From contig OY754970.1 of NCBI GenBank assembly GCA_963576475.1, positions 38,387,447 to 38,451,446 on the forward strand: a stretch of DNA of 64,000 nt, in the 5' to 3' direction. Positions 32,935-44,065 of the stretch are shown here, piece after piece. The stretch's first letter is position 1, and every line of letters begins with the position of its first letter. The translations under genes were made by a program, and so were the position numbers. This DNA is from Molanna angustata (lineage: Eukaryota; Arthropoda; Insecta; Trichoptera; Molannidae). A model generated the notes under the pieces. That model ran no database searches. It was given only the letters and a program-made list of their open reading frames with translations, and was not told the origin of the DNA.

Positions 32935-33480
32935 ACTAAAATTATGAAAAAAAATATATTTAATTTTACGTTCTACTTAAATTTTTCACAAACGCGACTC
33001 CCATTCACCGGTATCGCTCTATGCTGAACATCGTCAGAATGGTAAAAAAAGGTAAAAAATTAGACAAACTTGAAATATTAGAGATAAATAGAGTAAAATG
33101 TAACAGCAACGTTCCTTTGATTAACGCACAAATAGATTTTAATACTTCTCCATTATTATTACCATTAGAATAGTTAATGTCGGGTTTTTCTGTTGGCCAT
33201 TATTCAATATAATTGCTGTCCTTTTAATACAATATTTGTATATTCATTCCTTCATTTACCTTAATGTCTTTCGGGTATTTAATTTTTCTTAGAATTGCCC
33301 CCTTCCTTATGTATTATTGTTATCCTCTTTGTGAATCTATATATAGATGGTCTTCATCATTATTGTTCACCATTCTGACGATGCTCAGCATAGAGTGATA
33401 CCGGTGAATGGGAGTCGCGTTTACGAAAAATTTAAGTAGAACGTAAAATTAAATATAATTTTTTTTTCATAATTTTAGTT
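32935..33480 (+). mobile_element. Miniature Penelope-like element bounded by inverted repeats
   Basis: Arms 32935-33043 and 33369-33480 are inverted copies of about 110 bp (outer end actaaaattatgaaaaaaaa; inner end ccggtatcgctctatgctga with a few mismatches). Between them lies the last ~43 codons of a Penelope-like ORF and a 3' region. The layout matches a Penelope 5'-truncated copy with inverted terminal segments. Confidence 0.65.
33044..33173 (+). pseudogene. Penelope-like ORF C-terminal fragment
   Basis: Reads KKGKKLDKLEILEINRVK, then VPLINAQIDFNTSPLLLPLE and a stop. The KLD-LE-LEI and LI-AQIDFNTSPLL blocks match the end of Penelope-like proteins, compare LRLDNLEALEI and QVHLNNTPL in the element at 5045-5390. 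The nuclease and polymerase are absent. It is a different subfamily from the 5-kb element. Confidence 0.65.
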
Positions 33481-33799
33481 TATAATTTTTTTTCATTTTT
33501 CATAATATTTGTTATATGGAATTCTATCATGAAGTGACAGTTTCAAACATTGAAAAAAAGAACATATTAAGGCAATAATTTTAAAACTTCTGACGAATCA
33601 TGTGTCAGTATCATTTGATAGTATTCAAATAAGTGCGCAAATTAAAATTATTACTACAAATGTTTAAGCCGCTATGCATCTAAATGTTATTGTAGGACGA
33701 ATTAGTTACCATTTTAATTTGTAATGGGGTTTTACTAAATAAAATAAGAGATAACTCAGTAAATACCAATAAAAGATATTCTAAATAAAGCTGAAATAA

Positions 33800-34110
33800 C
33801 ATTGTGTTGTCAAGAATTTGTTTATTTTGTCTAGAGATTCAGATTATTTCAATGGTTTATGTCCAGTGTGTCGTATGGAGGAGCTAGAGCTTAACCAAAC
33901 CTCACCATCAAAAGTTTATCCAGGCCCTAATCCTGCGGTCCTACCACGCCTCGTCTCCTGGCTCGGCTGGATATTCCAGACACGCTACAGTATCTCTGCA
34001 GGCTGCTGTTTGTACAGATACATTATGCGACTGTCAACGGCAGATTTCAATTCCACCGGACCCTGGGAATACCGAATCGAAATTTCTCGTTAATTTGGTT
34101 AAATACATGA
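33800..34110. other. GC-richer unique block with an open frame
   Basis: From about 33825 a pyrimidine-rich tract ends in AG (ttattttgtctag), and a plus-strand frame of ~85 codons is open to a stop at 34093. The protein (CPVCRMEELELNQ, LVSWLGWIFQTRYS) is unrecognised and has no repeated support. Could be a terminal exon or a conserved non-coding block; I favour neither. Confidence 0.25.
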
Positions 34111-34839
34111 CTACATATTTTTGATGTAACTAATCGTGAGTCTTCGTTTTAACTTAAATAAATAAATATAATTTGTTTTATTATTAATTACTAAAAACGA
34201 GTAAAAAAATTGATTATTAGCCTTTTTCCGCTTACAAATAATACACTTGACCATTGAAATGAAATTTAATAAAATCATCTACATGTAGGAACGTACCTAG
34301 AACCTTCGGACTAGGCAAACCCTGAAAGAAAATAGGAAAATGTCGAAAATATAATGTTTTTTAGCATCGTTTTTCATTTCAGTGGCCATGAAAATATTTT
34401 AAAATCAAATGTCAAAATAATACTTACATTTGTGGCCCTGTCGAGCATCGTATCTGCATACGGTTTAATTTTTAATCTTGTTGTGTAGTTTCAATAAAAC
34501 AGACAAAAAAATATTTGGTCTAGAATTTCTTAATGTAATATTCATAGGCAAGCCAAGACTTTCAGCTTCTATGAGCGATTCCGCTACTGCCTACATGCAT
34601 CTCATCAAAACGAAGCAAATATACATCAGATAAATAAATTTCGTCTTCCTAAAGTAATAAGCAATTTAATGTTTTGAATCATAGTTATGTTGAGTTTAGA
34701 AACCATTAATATTTACTGTTTCGTTGATATTTTAGGATATTCTTTGGAAGATATAGTTTCTTACATTTTTAGATAGATCTGCAGGAGAATCGAATAAACC
34801 AGACGCATGTTAAACACCACATAGAAGAGACGTGCAAAT
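34111..34839. other. AT-rich intergenic sequence
   Basis: No supported gene, RNA or repeat. Confidence 0.4.
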
Positions 34840-35060
34840 TGGATAATGGATAGGCCATGTGTTGCGACACGAGGATTTCCTGCACATTGCGTCGGAGGGA
34901 ATTGTTGAGGGAACGACTGGCATAGGCCGTCCTCACCAGGAATATACCAAACAGGTGTGCCACGATCGTACCTCCTATTCACAGTAAAATAACATCGTTG
35001 AAGACCAAGCAAAGTGAAGGAAGATATGCATATCTTTATTATCAACAATACCAAACTACC
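34840..35060 (+). mobile_element. LINE 3' end relic, another family
   Basis: Plus-strand reading gives WIGHVLRHEDFLHIASEGIV, then GTTGIGRPHQEYTKQV, a stop and IVEDQAK. This is a W-GHVLRH---L--A-EG-I-G-R--GRPR--Y--Q pattern typical of insect LINE C-termini. Stops show decay. Confidence 0.6.
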
Positions 35061-35744
35061 CAGAGTATTTATTTCAATACTCTGAATAGTCTGGATAGGA
35101 GAAAGATTAAAAGCGTATCACTTTAGCAAATTATATTTTGCAGTGAAGATGTCTACCTCGGTTGGAAATTATACGTTGTGAGAATTACATATGCGAGGAT
35201 TGTGGCATTCTTCTTGACGTTAGTTCTACAAACTGAAACTCGTAAGATTGAACTGAAGAAGCATAAATTCCTTATAAATTTGGTTCAATGAATGAGATTC
35301 TGCTATCGATTATGTTTCATAAATGGTAACATATGAAACAATCCATGTACGTGCAATGTACGGTGCAGTGTGAAACATTGTTTGTGGTACATAATATGTA
35401 ATGGGTACACATCGGGCGGTTGCGACATTGGTTATGGTCGCTCAAGTGTCAACTTCAGTCAATATTTGTCAAACACAATCACAGACAGTAGCAATATAGA
35501 CCTCTATATTGTATGTGCACACGATATATACACTATGCAGTTGTTTACTCAACATACATACATGTCTTCAACAGATGTCGGTATTGTAGGAATGTTATGA
35601 TAAGCAAATCCAATTATGGGGATTTGAATTAATACTCTGAATTCTTAAAGGTGTGGATACAAAGACAATGTCTAAACCTCAATCATTGTTTATAGGGTCT
35701 CTCAAAGATTCATTATTATAATACTGATTTTTAATTTATTTTTT

Positions 35745-35865
35745 ATTTAAGATCCATTCTGAAAACACAATTATAAACTGTGTCTCCATCGGGAAACAAA
35801 CCTAGGACCATTGGATTAGCAGTAAGACACCCAACCAACTGAGCCACGAAGGCCGCCAACATATT
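35745..35865 (-). mobile_element. tRNA-derived SINE, family C, head
   Basis: Minus-strand box A is cgtggctcagttggttgggt and box B is close to ggtcctaggtttgtttccc (mutated). They are followed by gatggagacacagtttataa and attgtgttttcagaatgga. Same family as 54114-54330. The open frames over it are not genes. Confidence 0.6.
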
Positions 35866-35944
35866 GTCAATATTAATGATTTGTACATTCTTGATATTAA
35901 AACGATTCGTACGGTAACTCTTAAATTTTCCATAGTAAATAAAA

Positions 35945-36005
35945 CATTCATTCATAATTCATTCATACCACCAGAGCATATCTCTCAATGTGGGGTAACT
36001 ATCGA
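35945..36005 (-). mobile_element. SINE family B 3' end fragment, inverted
   Basis: Inverse of the SINE B 3' end: ttcattcataccaccagagc, then ctctcaatgtggggtaact. No head was found. Confidence 0.45.
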
Positions 36006-36385
36006 AAGGTGTACGGTTGTGCACAACCTCATAAAAGGAAGCAAGACTCTTATGTTTTTTTTAGCATAACAGTCTCGTCTCACCTTAAAATGTACAACTA
36101 CATTCAGAATGGGTGGTGAATGTCATTGCTGTATTACATACATATGTGAGAAGTTACATATTTAGACTCATGTATTTTCAATTAACAAAAGAATTCCACG
36201 ATTTCGATTAAAATTTCACGAATTGTATTTCTTAACTAGTTGCATGTAACACATGAGATCCAACTGTCGATAGCGATAGTATGTATAGTTGAAGAATAAG
36301 TACCAAACTATAATCCCATAAATACAAATTATTTAATATTTTAAGATATTTGATTTTCTATACAACACATGTACCTACATATGTA

Positions 36386-36475
36386 TGTATGTCAAGATAG
36401 GATAGTATGGAGGTCAGTCCTTTGATCCTACCCAGAATATGAAAACAGAATGATGGTATGTATGTATGTTTGGAG
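36386..36475 (+). pseudogene. Tiny relic of the (TATG)n-tailed LINE
   Basis: Starts inside tatgtatgtatgtcaagata and reads CQDRIVWRSVL, stop, SYPEYENR, then aatgatggtatgtatgtatg. Only the last ~30 codons and the tail of the LINE family remain. Confidence 0.6.
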
Positions 36476-36824
36476 ATTAGTATCAAACAATTAAGTCTTC
36501 TTAGATATTGTGTGTAGGCGATTGCCATACAAATTGTATGAAGCAATGTCGTCACTAAATTCAATTTTTATAAAAAATATTAAAAAAAAATTTGAGATGT
36601 GCTAATACAATATTAATATTTTTTATATAAAATTAAATTGTCTAGTTGGGGTGTTTCGGTTTTTTTGATATTTTTAAAAAAATTGGAAATATAGGCATAT
36701 ATTATAAATTTATCATAAAAAATATTTTTATTAATAAAAAATGTTTGAGAAATCCTGGATTTTTTTTTAAAAAAACTAATTTGAGATTTTGTATTTGTCT
36801 ATGTTTATAACAAATATCAGCGTT

Positions 36825-37225
<401 letters not shown>

Positions 37226-37926
37226 TATTAGCATGCAAAAAGTCCACTACACCATACAAAATTTTCCTTCGTACACGCATCTTGGCTTAATAATGTCGAT
37301 TCATTAAGAGAATTGAATTCTCATGAACGAATCGACAGTTGGAAAAGGGGGATCACCAATAAAAAGAAAAGCCAAATAAATAACAAATGAATAAATAAAA
37401 ATAACAACCATGAGCTATAAATTATTTTGAAGAATAAATAATAAACTATGGGTACCTATTCTATTTTATATATGTTAAAATATAATAAATAAATAAAAAC
37501 TGGTTTTACTGTTTACTAATTTTAATGTGTATTTTATTATACGTTATTATATTTTATAATAGACTTAATAATAATATGAAATGGAATTTTTTATTATATA
37601 ATTTTTTATTAAATTATCTAAAGTATAAAGTTTATATTCTTGATTTTCCTTATTTGTGACTTAAATTATATTTTGATTTATTTACAGCAATCGCGTCTAG
37701 TATCCAAAATGTGACGTGAAATTGATGTAAAATTTTGAATTGTTAATTTATTTCTGAAATAAGCGCAGAAATATATACTGTAAATCACATTTTTAGTAAA
37801 ACTTGAATCAAATATTATTTGCCAAATTTGACCAAAACCTTATTTTACAGACCACTATGTTACAAAAAAAGTTGAATAGATTTAAACTGATGATGCACAA
37901 CGAAGACTTGTACTTACATATACTGA
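37226..37926. other. AT-rich sequence downstream of the RING gene
   Basis: Extremely AT-rich. As the RING gene is on the minus strand, its 3' UTR would lie here. No clear AATAAA signal close to the stop was identified. Confidence 0.35.
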
Positions 37927-38250
37927 TTAAATAATGCCACATTTGGCATACATTGGATTGTCAAAAATTCTGTGCATGATGTCGTCAATTGAATCTACGA
38001 GTATCGCAAAACTAGGGTACAATGAGAGGATCTCAAGGTTGTTTTCGTCAAAGAAATCAGCCTGTACCAAGTTATTGTATGTGTTCATTGAATTGAGCAC
38101 GTCATCCATCGTTTCTACAATAGCTGAGAGAATTTCGAAAACAAAATGATCGTTCTCGGCCGAATTTCGTCGTATGACTTCGCAAGTTTTCAAGATACGA
38201 CCGATTCTTTTGATGGAAAATGTGACTTTCCGATTATATGTTTATTGTAA
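37927..38250 (-). pseudogene. Out-of-phase continuation of the RING gene
   Basis: The frame opens just after a TAA near 38240 and runs to a TAA at 37927. It reads VTFSIKRIGRILKTCEVIRR, then HFVFEILSAIVETMDDVLNS, NNLVQADFFDE and SLYPSFAILVDSIDDIMHRI. It is acidic, probably helical and protein-like, with balanced codons. It overlaps the end of the RING frame by about 50 nt. One extra base near the AAA at 38231-38233 would fuse the two into a protein of roughly 250 residues. Alternatives are an unseen intron (a GTAACT/AAAG pair would restore phase but be only ~47 nt) or a separate exon. I do not recognise the domain. Confidence 0.5.
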
Positions 38251-38850
38251 AATTTGTTCGCATTCAAGTTACTTTTAAACTCCGCAATGATATTTCTCAG
38301 TTTGCTGTAGATGTGTTCGAAGGGTATGACATCGACAGTTTCGATAACTTCCCCACTGATGCGATCGCGTATTACCATCATGTAGAACAGTTTTCTATCG
38401 AGAGGACAGGAGCATTGCTCCTGGCACCATGTCTTCAGACAGTCCATGCAGAATATGTGATCATCGCAGTTTTCTGGAGACGCCAACTTTTTCCCCTTCA
38501 ACGGCTTCAAGCATATATTACATATCTCCTGATCGCTTGTGTCGACATAATGATTCGGAGATAACTTTGAAGAGCTTTTGTTAGTCGATAATCGGATTTT
38601 TGACGTTACCTGGAAAAAATAATCTGTTGAATTTCCTTCTCCACTAACTTTAAGTCTAAAGTTTTCCTGTCATATTGACAGTTATAAAGGAATTTCCAAA
38701 AAAATTAAAAAATATCAATTACTTAGATTATATATGATAATCAATTAACAAATAATATCAATAATAAAATCAATTAGTACAACGTACCGTTATTTCCGAT
38801 TGTGAATTACCGTTACTTCGTTTTATATCTGTTCCTACATTTTCTTTCAT
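38190..38850 (-). CDS. RING-finger protein, PHRF1-like RING, two exons
   Basis: Exon 1 is 38788-38850: ATG then MKENVGTDIKRSNGNSQSEI and T, ending ACG/GTACGT, a strong donor. The intron is 178 nt with acceptor TTTTTTCCAG. Exon 2 starts at 38609 in the same phase and runs to TGA at 38190, about 160 residues in all. The RING starts at EICNICLKPL, continues SPENCDDHIFCMDCLKTW and ends CSCPLDRKLF. Ligands are C-x2-C, C, H, C-x2-C, C and D in place of the last Cys, as in PHRF1-type RINGs (CPxDR-LF). The C-x2-H spacing is one residue longer than usual. The sequence after it (VIRDRISGEVIETVDVIPFE) also fits PHRF1, but the PHD finger that follows there is absent. Likely a nuclear E3 ligase-like protein or a decayed duplicate. 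An AT-rich 3' frame may continue it (37927-38250). Confidence 0.7.
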
Positions 38851-40107
38851 TTTTGAAAATTATATTGTAAATTATTGTATATAAACTTTGAATTTTGAAG
38901 GAAAAACAGTAATTTTATAAATATTAAAACCTTAGATTATATATGATAATTAAAACCAAAAAGCTTGAAACACTATCAATTTAGGGAGAATTCCAAAATT
39001 TTTGACATATAAGACGTCAATTTTTTCGTCATAATACAGTTCAAAATATAAAACTCGTTTTAATTATGGAATAATTTTTTTTTAGAATAAATATACCGAT
39101 CTAACACAACATATACCATGACCATAATATTTATTTGTTAGCTCCTGATTCCTCTAAATTTTAAAATTTTAAACGTTAAAATTTTTAAATATTTTTTTCT
39201 TTATTTGTATTAAAATTTATATCTTTCGATTATCATCATATTTTTTTGTTAATAGCGATTATTACACATGTATATTATTGACATGTCGAATTGATAAATT
39301 AATGAATATAAAATATATTATAGAAACTTGATTTTTTATATAATATAGTTTGATTCTTTACGCTGTGGTTTGATTCCTTTCATTAATATAAATGAATCAA
39401 TACTTTGAGGTGACTTATTAAATATTAAATTGTGGTGTTAAACAAGGAATTGTTTAAGTAAGTACTCAAATAGTTCAATTCACTGCACTTTGATAATAGC
39501 TAATAATCTAATTCAATTTGTCGTGTAGGATGGAGTTCGCGCCGAGGAAAAATTAATATTATAGTAACATTTGTTGACAACTGAAGAGAGTATAAAGTTT
39601 GTATTAAACATAATGAGAAATTCCTGAACAAACAGATCGATAATATTCGAATGGTGAAGTTACCACACCTTGAAAATATCTCTAGCCCAACCTTCCACAA
39701 ACCACTTCCCCTAGAGCTTGAAACAGTGTGGGGGTGAGTGGTTTAACTCCATAAAAGAAATAAATAATAAAGTTTTTTAGATATGAAACTCCTTGGCAAC
39801 ACCCCTTTATTGCTCCATGACACTTGCTCACTGTTCACGTCACGTGATAGACAGAGAAACGAGAAGGAAGATGGCTTTCGGAATATGGAAATGTGAAGAA
39901 AAGCCAACACTTACACATAGGTTATATTGACTTTGAAAGATTTGTTTTTGAGTGTTTGAATGTGGAGATTCTTCCAGAGCTGTATTTTTTTAATATAAAA
40001 TTCAAACTCAAATGAAATACTTGAATAAATACATTTCAAAACATTTAGTAAATCAAAATATACATCTATCAAACTTTATTTTATTTGATACATATTTTGC
40101 TTATTTT
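38851..40107. other. Upstream of the RING gene; AT-rich, then a unique block 39520-39960
   Basis: A TATA-like tttatatac lies within about 40 nt of the ATG on the minus strand, but it is one of many AT motifs here. The block 39520-39960 is GC-richer (agttcgcgccgaggaaaaat; cgtcacgtgatagacagag with an E-box) and single copy. No ORF is supported; possible regulatory or conserved non-coding DNA. Confidence 0.3.
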
Positions 40108-40172
40108 AGGGAACGTAGGAAGATGTATATGTACTTGTTTAACAAGGACATATTCATTTAAAAAAAAACATT
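40108..40172 (+). mobile_element. SINE family A 3' end fragment
   Basis: Reads gggaacgtaggaagatgtat, then acaaggacatattcattt and an A tail. Matches the 3' end of the SINE at 31360-31533. Confidence 0.5.
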
Positions 40173-40834
40173 TATCAATCCAATTTTAGGATTTTTAAAA
40201 GAGATAACACATATTTATTATTAATATAAAAAATGAAAATACATCGTCGCATCGAAGTATTTATTTGTATTATTATTAATTAACAATCTATTTTTTTATC
40301 ATTATTAATTAGTTTGTAAAATTTACATTTGTTTATAATTTTTTTTACACTAAACTGTATTAAACTGTATTAACAGTTTGTCAGTGCAAGCTCCTCTTGT
40401 ACACTGCAATTAAATAGTTATTCAACCATCAATATAAATCTACACGTATAGAAAACATCAAAATTAAACCATTTTACAGTGAAAATAAAGCACAAACAGG
40501 ACAATGAAAATTATGTTAGTCGAGAAGAAAAAAAAATATGAATTTAATCAATTTAAACAATTCAAAATAAAGTAAATCAAAAACACAACAAGGTAAATAT
40601 GAACAAAAATGAAAATATCGAAAGCAATGAAAATTAGCTATGCTAAGTGTAAAATTGTTTTAAATTTTTATCTTTTTCTTGTCTTTCATCACAGTACCCA
40701 GTATATGTTTAGGTAGTTTATTGAATAGTTTCGGTATTATTTTTGCCTTAGTTCTGTCACCGTAAAAGCTATTTGTTTTGGTATTGTCAGTAAGTCGTTC
40801 GTTATTTATCGAGTTGTATATTAGTGAGTTATCT

Positions 40835-41180
40835 TTAAGGGGGGGACTGCTGCCAACGTACCTATTTTTCAATTTGATATACCATCATTATTTCTTATCA
40901 AATCGTTTTGAAAAAAATAATTTTGATAGTTTGGATATTAATAAACAAAAATATACATAAATATAGTTTATTAAAAATATATAATAAACACTGAAAATCG
41001 GGGTATGCTTATTATTTTCCTACAAGAATATATACAGAACATAATCAAAAAGTTAAGGTATATTTCTCTTGACAAATATCCAAACTAACTAGGTTATTTT
41101 TTTCAAAATGATTCGTTTAGTAATAATGATGGTATATCAAATTGAAAAAATAGGTACGTTGGCAGCAGTCACCCTCTTAA
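40835..41180. mobile_element. TTAA-flanked foldback element, internally deleted
   Basis: Flanked by TTAA on both sides. The ends are GGGGGGGACTGCTGCCAACG and its near-inverse ending GGCAGCAGTCACCCTC. Arms pair over about 150 bp (caatttgatataccatcatt and inverse). It is 346 bp, against 688 bp for the 45-kb copy, and lacks the central region. TTAA targets suggest mobilisation by a piggyBac-type transposase; none is encoded here. Confidence 0.75.
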
Positions 41181-41739
41181 TTTAAATTCATCCCTTTAAA
41201 GTTCTTCCATGTATTGTACTTAGATATATACAAAATTGTTGCGGTCAATCTTTGAGAGAAAACAAAAGACTATAAAAGAAAATTCGAACGAACTGAAGAA
41301 TAAATAAATTCATATCGAAACACGTTGCTCGCAAATAACACGATAATAAACAACAAGGCATTGATAAATGTAAAGATTCAACCTAACAATGAATGTATTG
41401 TGAACAAAAGTGAGATTTATGGCATCCAAAGGCCGACTTATTTTTTTCCATTCAATTCATTTTGGTCGGCGAGTTTAGCTTGTATCGTCTTGTGTCGGAA
41501 ATTTTCCAAAAATGAGAAAACTTTACCATTTTTTTACCGTCATTGTTTTCAAAAGCAAACATTTTCATCTCAAAACCTCAGAAGTTGTGTATTCAATGTA
41601 AAGACTTTAAATTCATTTGATAACAATGTTAAATCTGGCAGAAGAAAAGAGAATTAATACTTATAACGATAAAATTTTCTCTACTGAAGATTGATTATAA
41701 ATTTTATATCATAAATATTTATGAAGTTCAATGTTGTTT
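41181..41739. other. Intergenic; weak ORF not accepted
   Basis: A 110-codon plus-strand frame (41325-41657) starts without a convincing ATG and has no family features or splice sites I trust. Confidence 0.3.
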
Positions 41740-41960
41740 TGTTCACAGAGTGGAAGTTCGTGATGAATTGTATTAGAAATATAACAAATTTAAACGTAGT
41801 TATGATCCATGTAGGTAATCAGATTATAATAGGATCTTATGCGCTTTCGAACCATCTAAACCATCGAAACTGAATCCATTTTAGTCATTATCAGACAAGC
41901 GACAATTAAAACTCTGAAAATGATGGAAGCCATCAAAAACACTCAGGCTCTTTATATTAA
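41740..41960. repeat. Degraded Penelope-terminus-like repeat
   Basis: Contains ttcacagagtggaagttcgt (inverse of sequence right of the 7.5-kb hairpin), gcgctttcgaaccatc, gatggaagccatcaaaaaca and a ctcaggctc end. Same motif set as 7541-7674. Confidence 0.45.
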
Positions 41961-42024
41961 CTCATTAAATTAAAACTATGTTTGTTTTTGTTAAATTTCT
42001 AATATAAATCTTAATATTCATTAG

Positions 42025-42250
42025 CAAGAGAAATTCGCACCATCAAAAATATCTTAAACGCGAAACCAATTGGTAGAAGACCATTGGGAAGACCATTGGG
42101 AAGACCCAGGCAGCGATATGTGGACAACGTCATGGCCGACCTAGAGAGAGTAGGGGAAAGGAAAGATTGGCACCAAAAGACCAAGACCGAAAGAAGTGGC
42201 GAAGCATCATCATGGAGGCTAAAACTCTGCAAGAGTTGTATGGCTATCGG
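42025..42250 (+). mobile_element. LINE 3' end relic, another family
   Basis: Plus-strand frames read AREIRTIKNILNAKPIGRRP, then GRPRQRYVDNVMADLERVGE, and after a frame change DRKKWRSIIMEAKTLQEL. This is the RGRP-RW-D-V--DL and DR--W---EA order of LINE C-termini. A 12-bp unit, agaccattggga, is tandemly duplicated near 42085. Confidence 0.65.
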
Positions 42251-42900
42251 AAGTTAGTAAGTACGTAAGAGAAATGAATAGTTTCTTTTAAAACCTTCGT
42301 TATTATTATTGTAAGAATCCAATCTAAGTAAAACGATATGTTTAAACTCTAAAGTTTAATATACTTTTTTAATAAATATTTCGTCCTACAAGGTCATTAT
42401 TAAGACTTTATAAGTCTACTACAAATTATTCAAAAAAGTACGTAAAAATACTATTTTGAATATTTTATTTTTCTTCTATATGCGTTATTGCTATATTGAT
42501 TTGTATTGAAGTACATACCTATGTAATGACTTGCATTGGTCTCATTTTTTGTTGTTGTTATAACAAAAACACATATATAATAATTGTTCTTTGAGAACTT
42601 AGAACCAAACGTATTGCTAAAGAGGAAAATATAAGCAACGAGATATATAATCAAAATGACATATTAAATCAGAGATATTTAAGCACAAGTCAGGTGTATT
42701 AAAGTGGACAGACCTCGCGTGACATAAAGGTGTAATTCAAAACATAAGTTAAAGCACAAAAACAAAAGGTCTAGGTGAAAAATAGCATATAATAACATAA
42801 AATATGATCAAGATTAACATAACCTTACTGTATTAAATAATGTTTTATATTTTAGATCACTTCTTTTTAAATATATTTATATTTTAGGTTTAAAAAACGA

Positions 42901-43070
42901 TCAAAATATTTGGTTTTTAGAGAGGTCTTCTAATTTTAGACTAGATGTCTTACCATTTTCAGTTAATTTCTTCAGACTAATACTTCTTTTTAGTTTAGGT
43001 ACTTGTGGAATTGAATTTGAATTTCGATTTTGACCACAATAAAGGTTTTGCAGTTTTGTGGTAATGGTAT
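42901..43070 (-). CDS. Candidate 3'-terminal exon, unknown protein
   Basis: On the minus strand a good acceptor (ttgcttttagattttcag) precedes an open frame entered in phase 1. It reads TITTKLQNLYCGQNRNSN, then SIPQVPKLKRSISLKKLTEN and GKTSSLKLEDLSKNQIF, with a stop at 42901. The composition (Lys, Ser, Asn, Leu) and phrasing look like the basic, disordered tail of a real protein rather than random AT-rich translation. No preceding exon was identified. The coiled-coil exon at 47518-47645 leaves the wrong phase to join it. I do not recognise a family. Confidence 0.35.
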
Positions 43071-43398
43071 CTGAAAATCTAAAAGCAATATCCAACTTTA
43101 TCTATATACCCATCAGACGGAGCAGAGGAAACTACGAGGGAAAGGACGTGGAAATAAACAACAGCAAATGTGTGCTTTTTTGTCATTACACAGCCAAGCT
43201 GTGAAGCATACAACTTGGCAGGGTAGCTCCGTGGGGTGGTGTACTTAGGTTGAGGGTGGGTAAAAACAGTTCATGGGGCGGCTACCCACTATTGAGCTAA
43301 CTCTCACCATCACTGGAAGGGATCGTAAAAGTTTTTTTTATATGGATTGTGTCAACTAACAGATAACTTTAAATGACATAAATTAATTTAAAAAAATA

Positions 43399-44049
43399 TG
43401 TATACTTGGGAAGCATATTTCAACGGAACGGACGACTCGATAAAGAGATCGAAAGAAGAGTTATGGCAGGAAACAGAGTGAATGGAGCACTAAGACCAAT
43501 TATGAATGATCGCAACATATCAAAGGATGCCAAAGTTGCCATTCATAACGCTATCGTAGTGCCAACCTTGACGTACGCAAGTGAAACCTGGACATGGCAG
43601 AAGACGCATGAAAGTAGAATAAATGCAGTTGAAATGAGATCGTTAAGAAGGATTTGTAATAGAACGATGTATGACCGGGTAAGAAACGAGGATATAAGGA
43701 AAGAATGTAAGATTAAGAAAGATGTCATTACTAGAATGAAAGTAAACACATTGAGATGGTTTGGTCACATGGGGAGAATGAATGAGGAGCGCCTGACGAA
43801 GAAAATATACAGAGCGGAAAGGAATGGAATGAGAGGTCGGGGACGCCCAAGAAAGGGATGGCACGACCATGTGAACGAAATTTTGAAAGACGGAAATGTT
43901 AGAAGTGTGAGCAATAGACGAACATGTATGAGACGATGCATGAATGTGGACGAGGCGAGGGATGCGTGCCAGGATAGAAAAATGTGGCGTTCGGTTCTCT
44001 CTGCCTACCCCGCAAGGGACATGGCGTGATGGTATGTATGTATGTATGT
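43399..44049 (+). mobile_element. Young 5'-truncated LINE with 14-bp target duplication
   Basis: Flanked by aatttaaaaaaata at 43385-43398 and again at 44050-44063. It ends TGATGG(TATG)n. It holds only the last ~650 bp of the family represented at 10213-11491, with an intact frame. Together the two copies show the element jumped recently by target-primed reverse transcription into AT-rich targets. Confidence 0.85.
43406..44029 (+). CDS. LINE ORF2 C-terminal region, truncated
   Basis: A 207-residue open frame begins LGSIFQRNGRLDKEIERR-like and covers the region after the polymerase core: PTLTYASETWTWQKTHESR, LRRICNRTMYDRVRNED, TLRWFGHMGRMNEERLTKK, GRGRPRKGWHDHVNEILKD and a final SAYPARDMA. Collinear with the carboxy-terminal half of the protein at 10083-11474 and very similar to it. 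No polymerase motif (YADD) is left, so it has no enzymatic role. Confidence 0.8.
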   Translation: MGSIFQRNGRLDKEIERRVMAGNRVNGALRPIMNDRNISKDAKVAIHNAIVVPTLTYASETWTWQKTHESRINAVEMRSLRRICNRTMYDRVRNEDIRKECKIKKDVITRMKVNTLRWFGHMGRMNEERLTKKIYRAERNGMRGRGRPRKGWHDHVNEILKDGNVRSVSNRRTCMRRCMNVDEARDACQDRKMWRSVLSAYPARDMA

Positions 44050-44065
44050 AATTTAAAAAAATACT

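Noticed and set aside
37927..38250. Programmed ribosomal frameshift in the RING gene
   Set aside because: No slippery heptamer of the usual X XXY YYZ type at the overlap; a deletion or splice variant is simpler.
38190..38510. RING ORF starting at an internal non-ATG codon as the true start
   Set aside because: The frame continues upstream through the first Cys pair of the RING to a splice acceptor at 38610, and an upstream exon supplies an ATG in phase.
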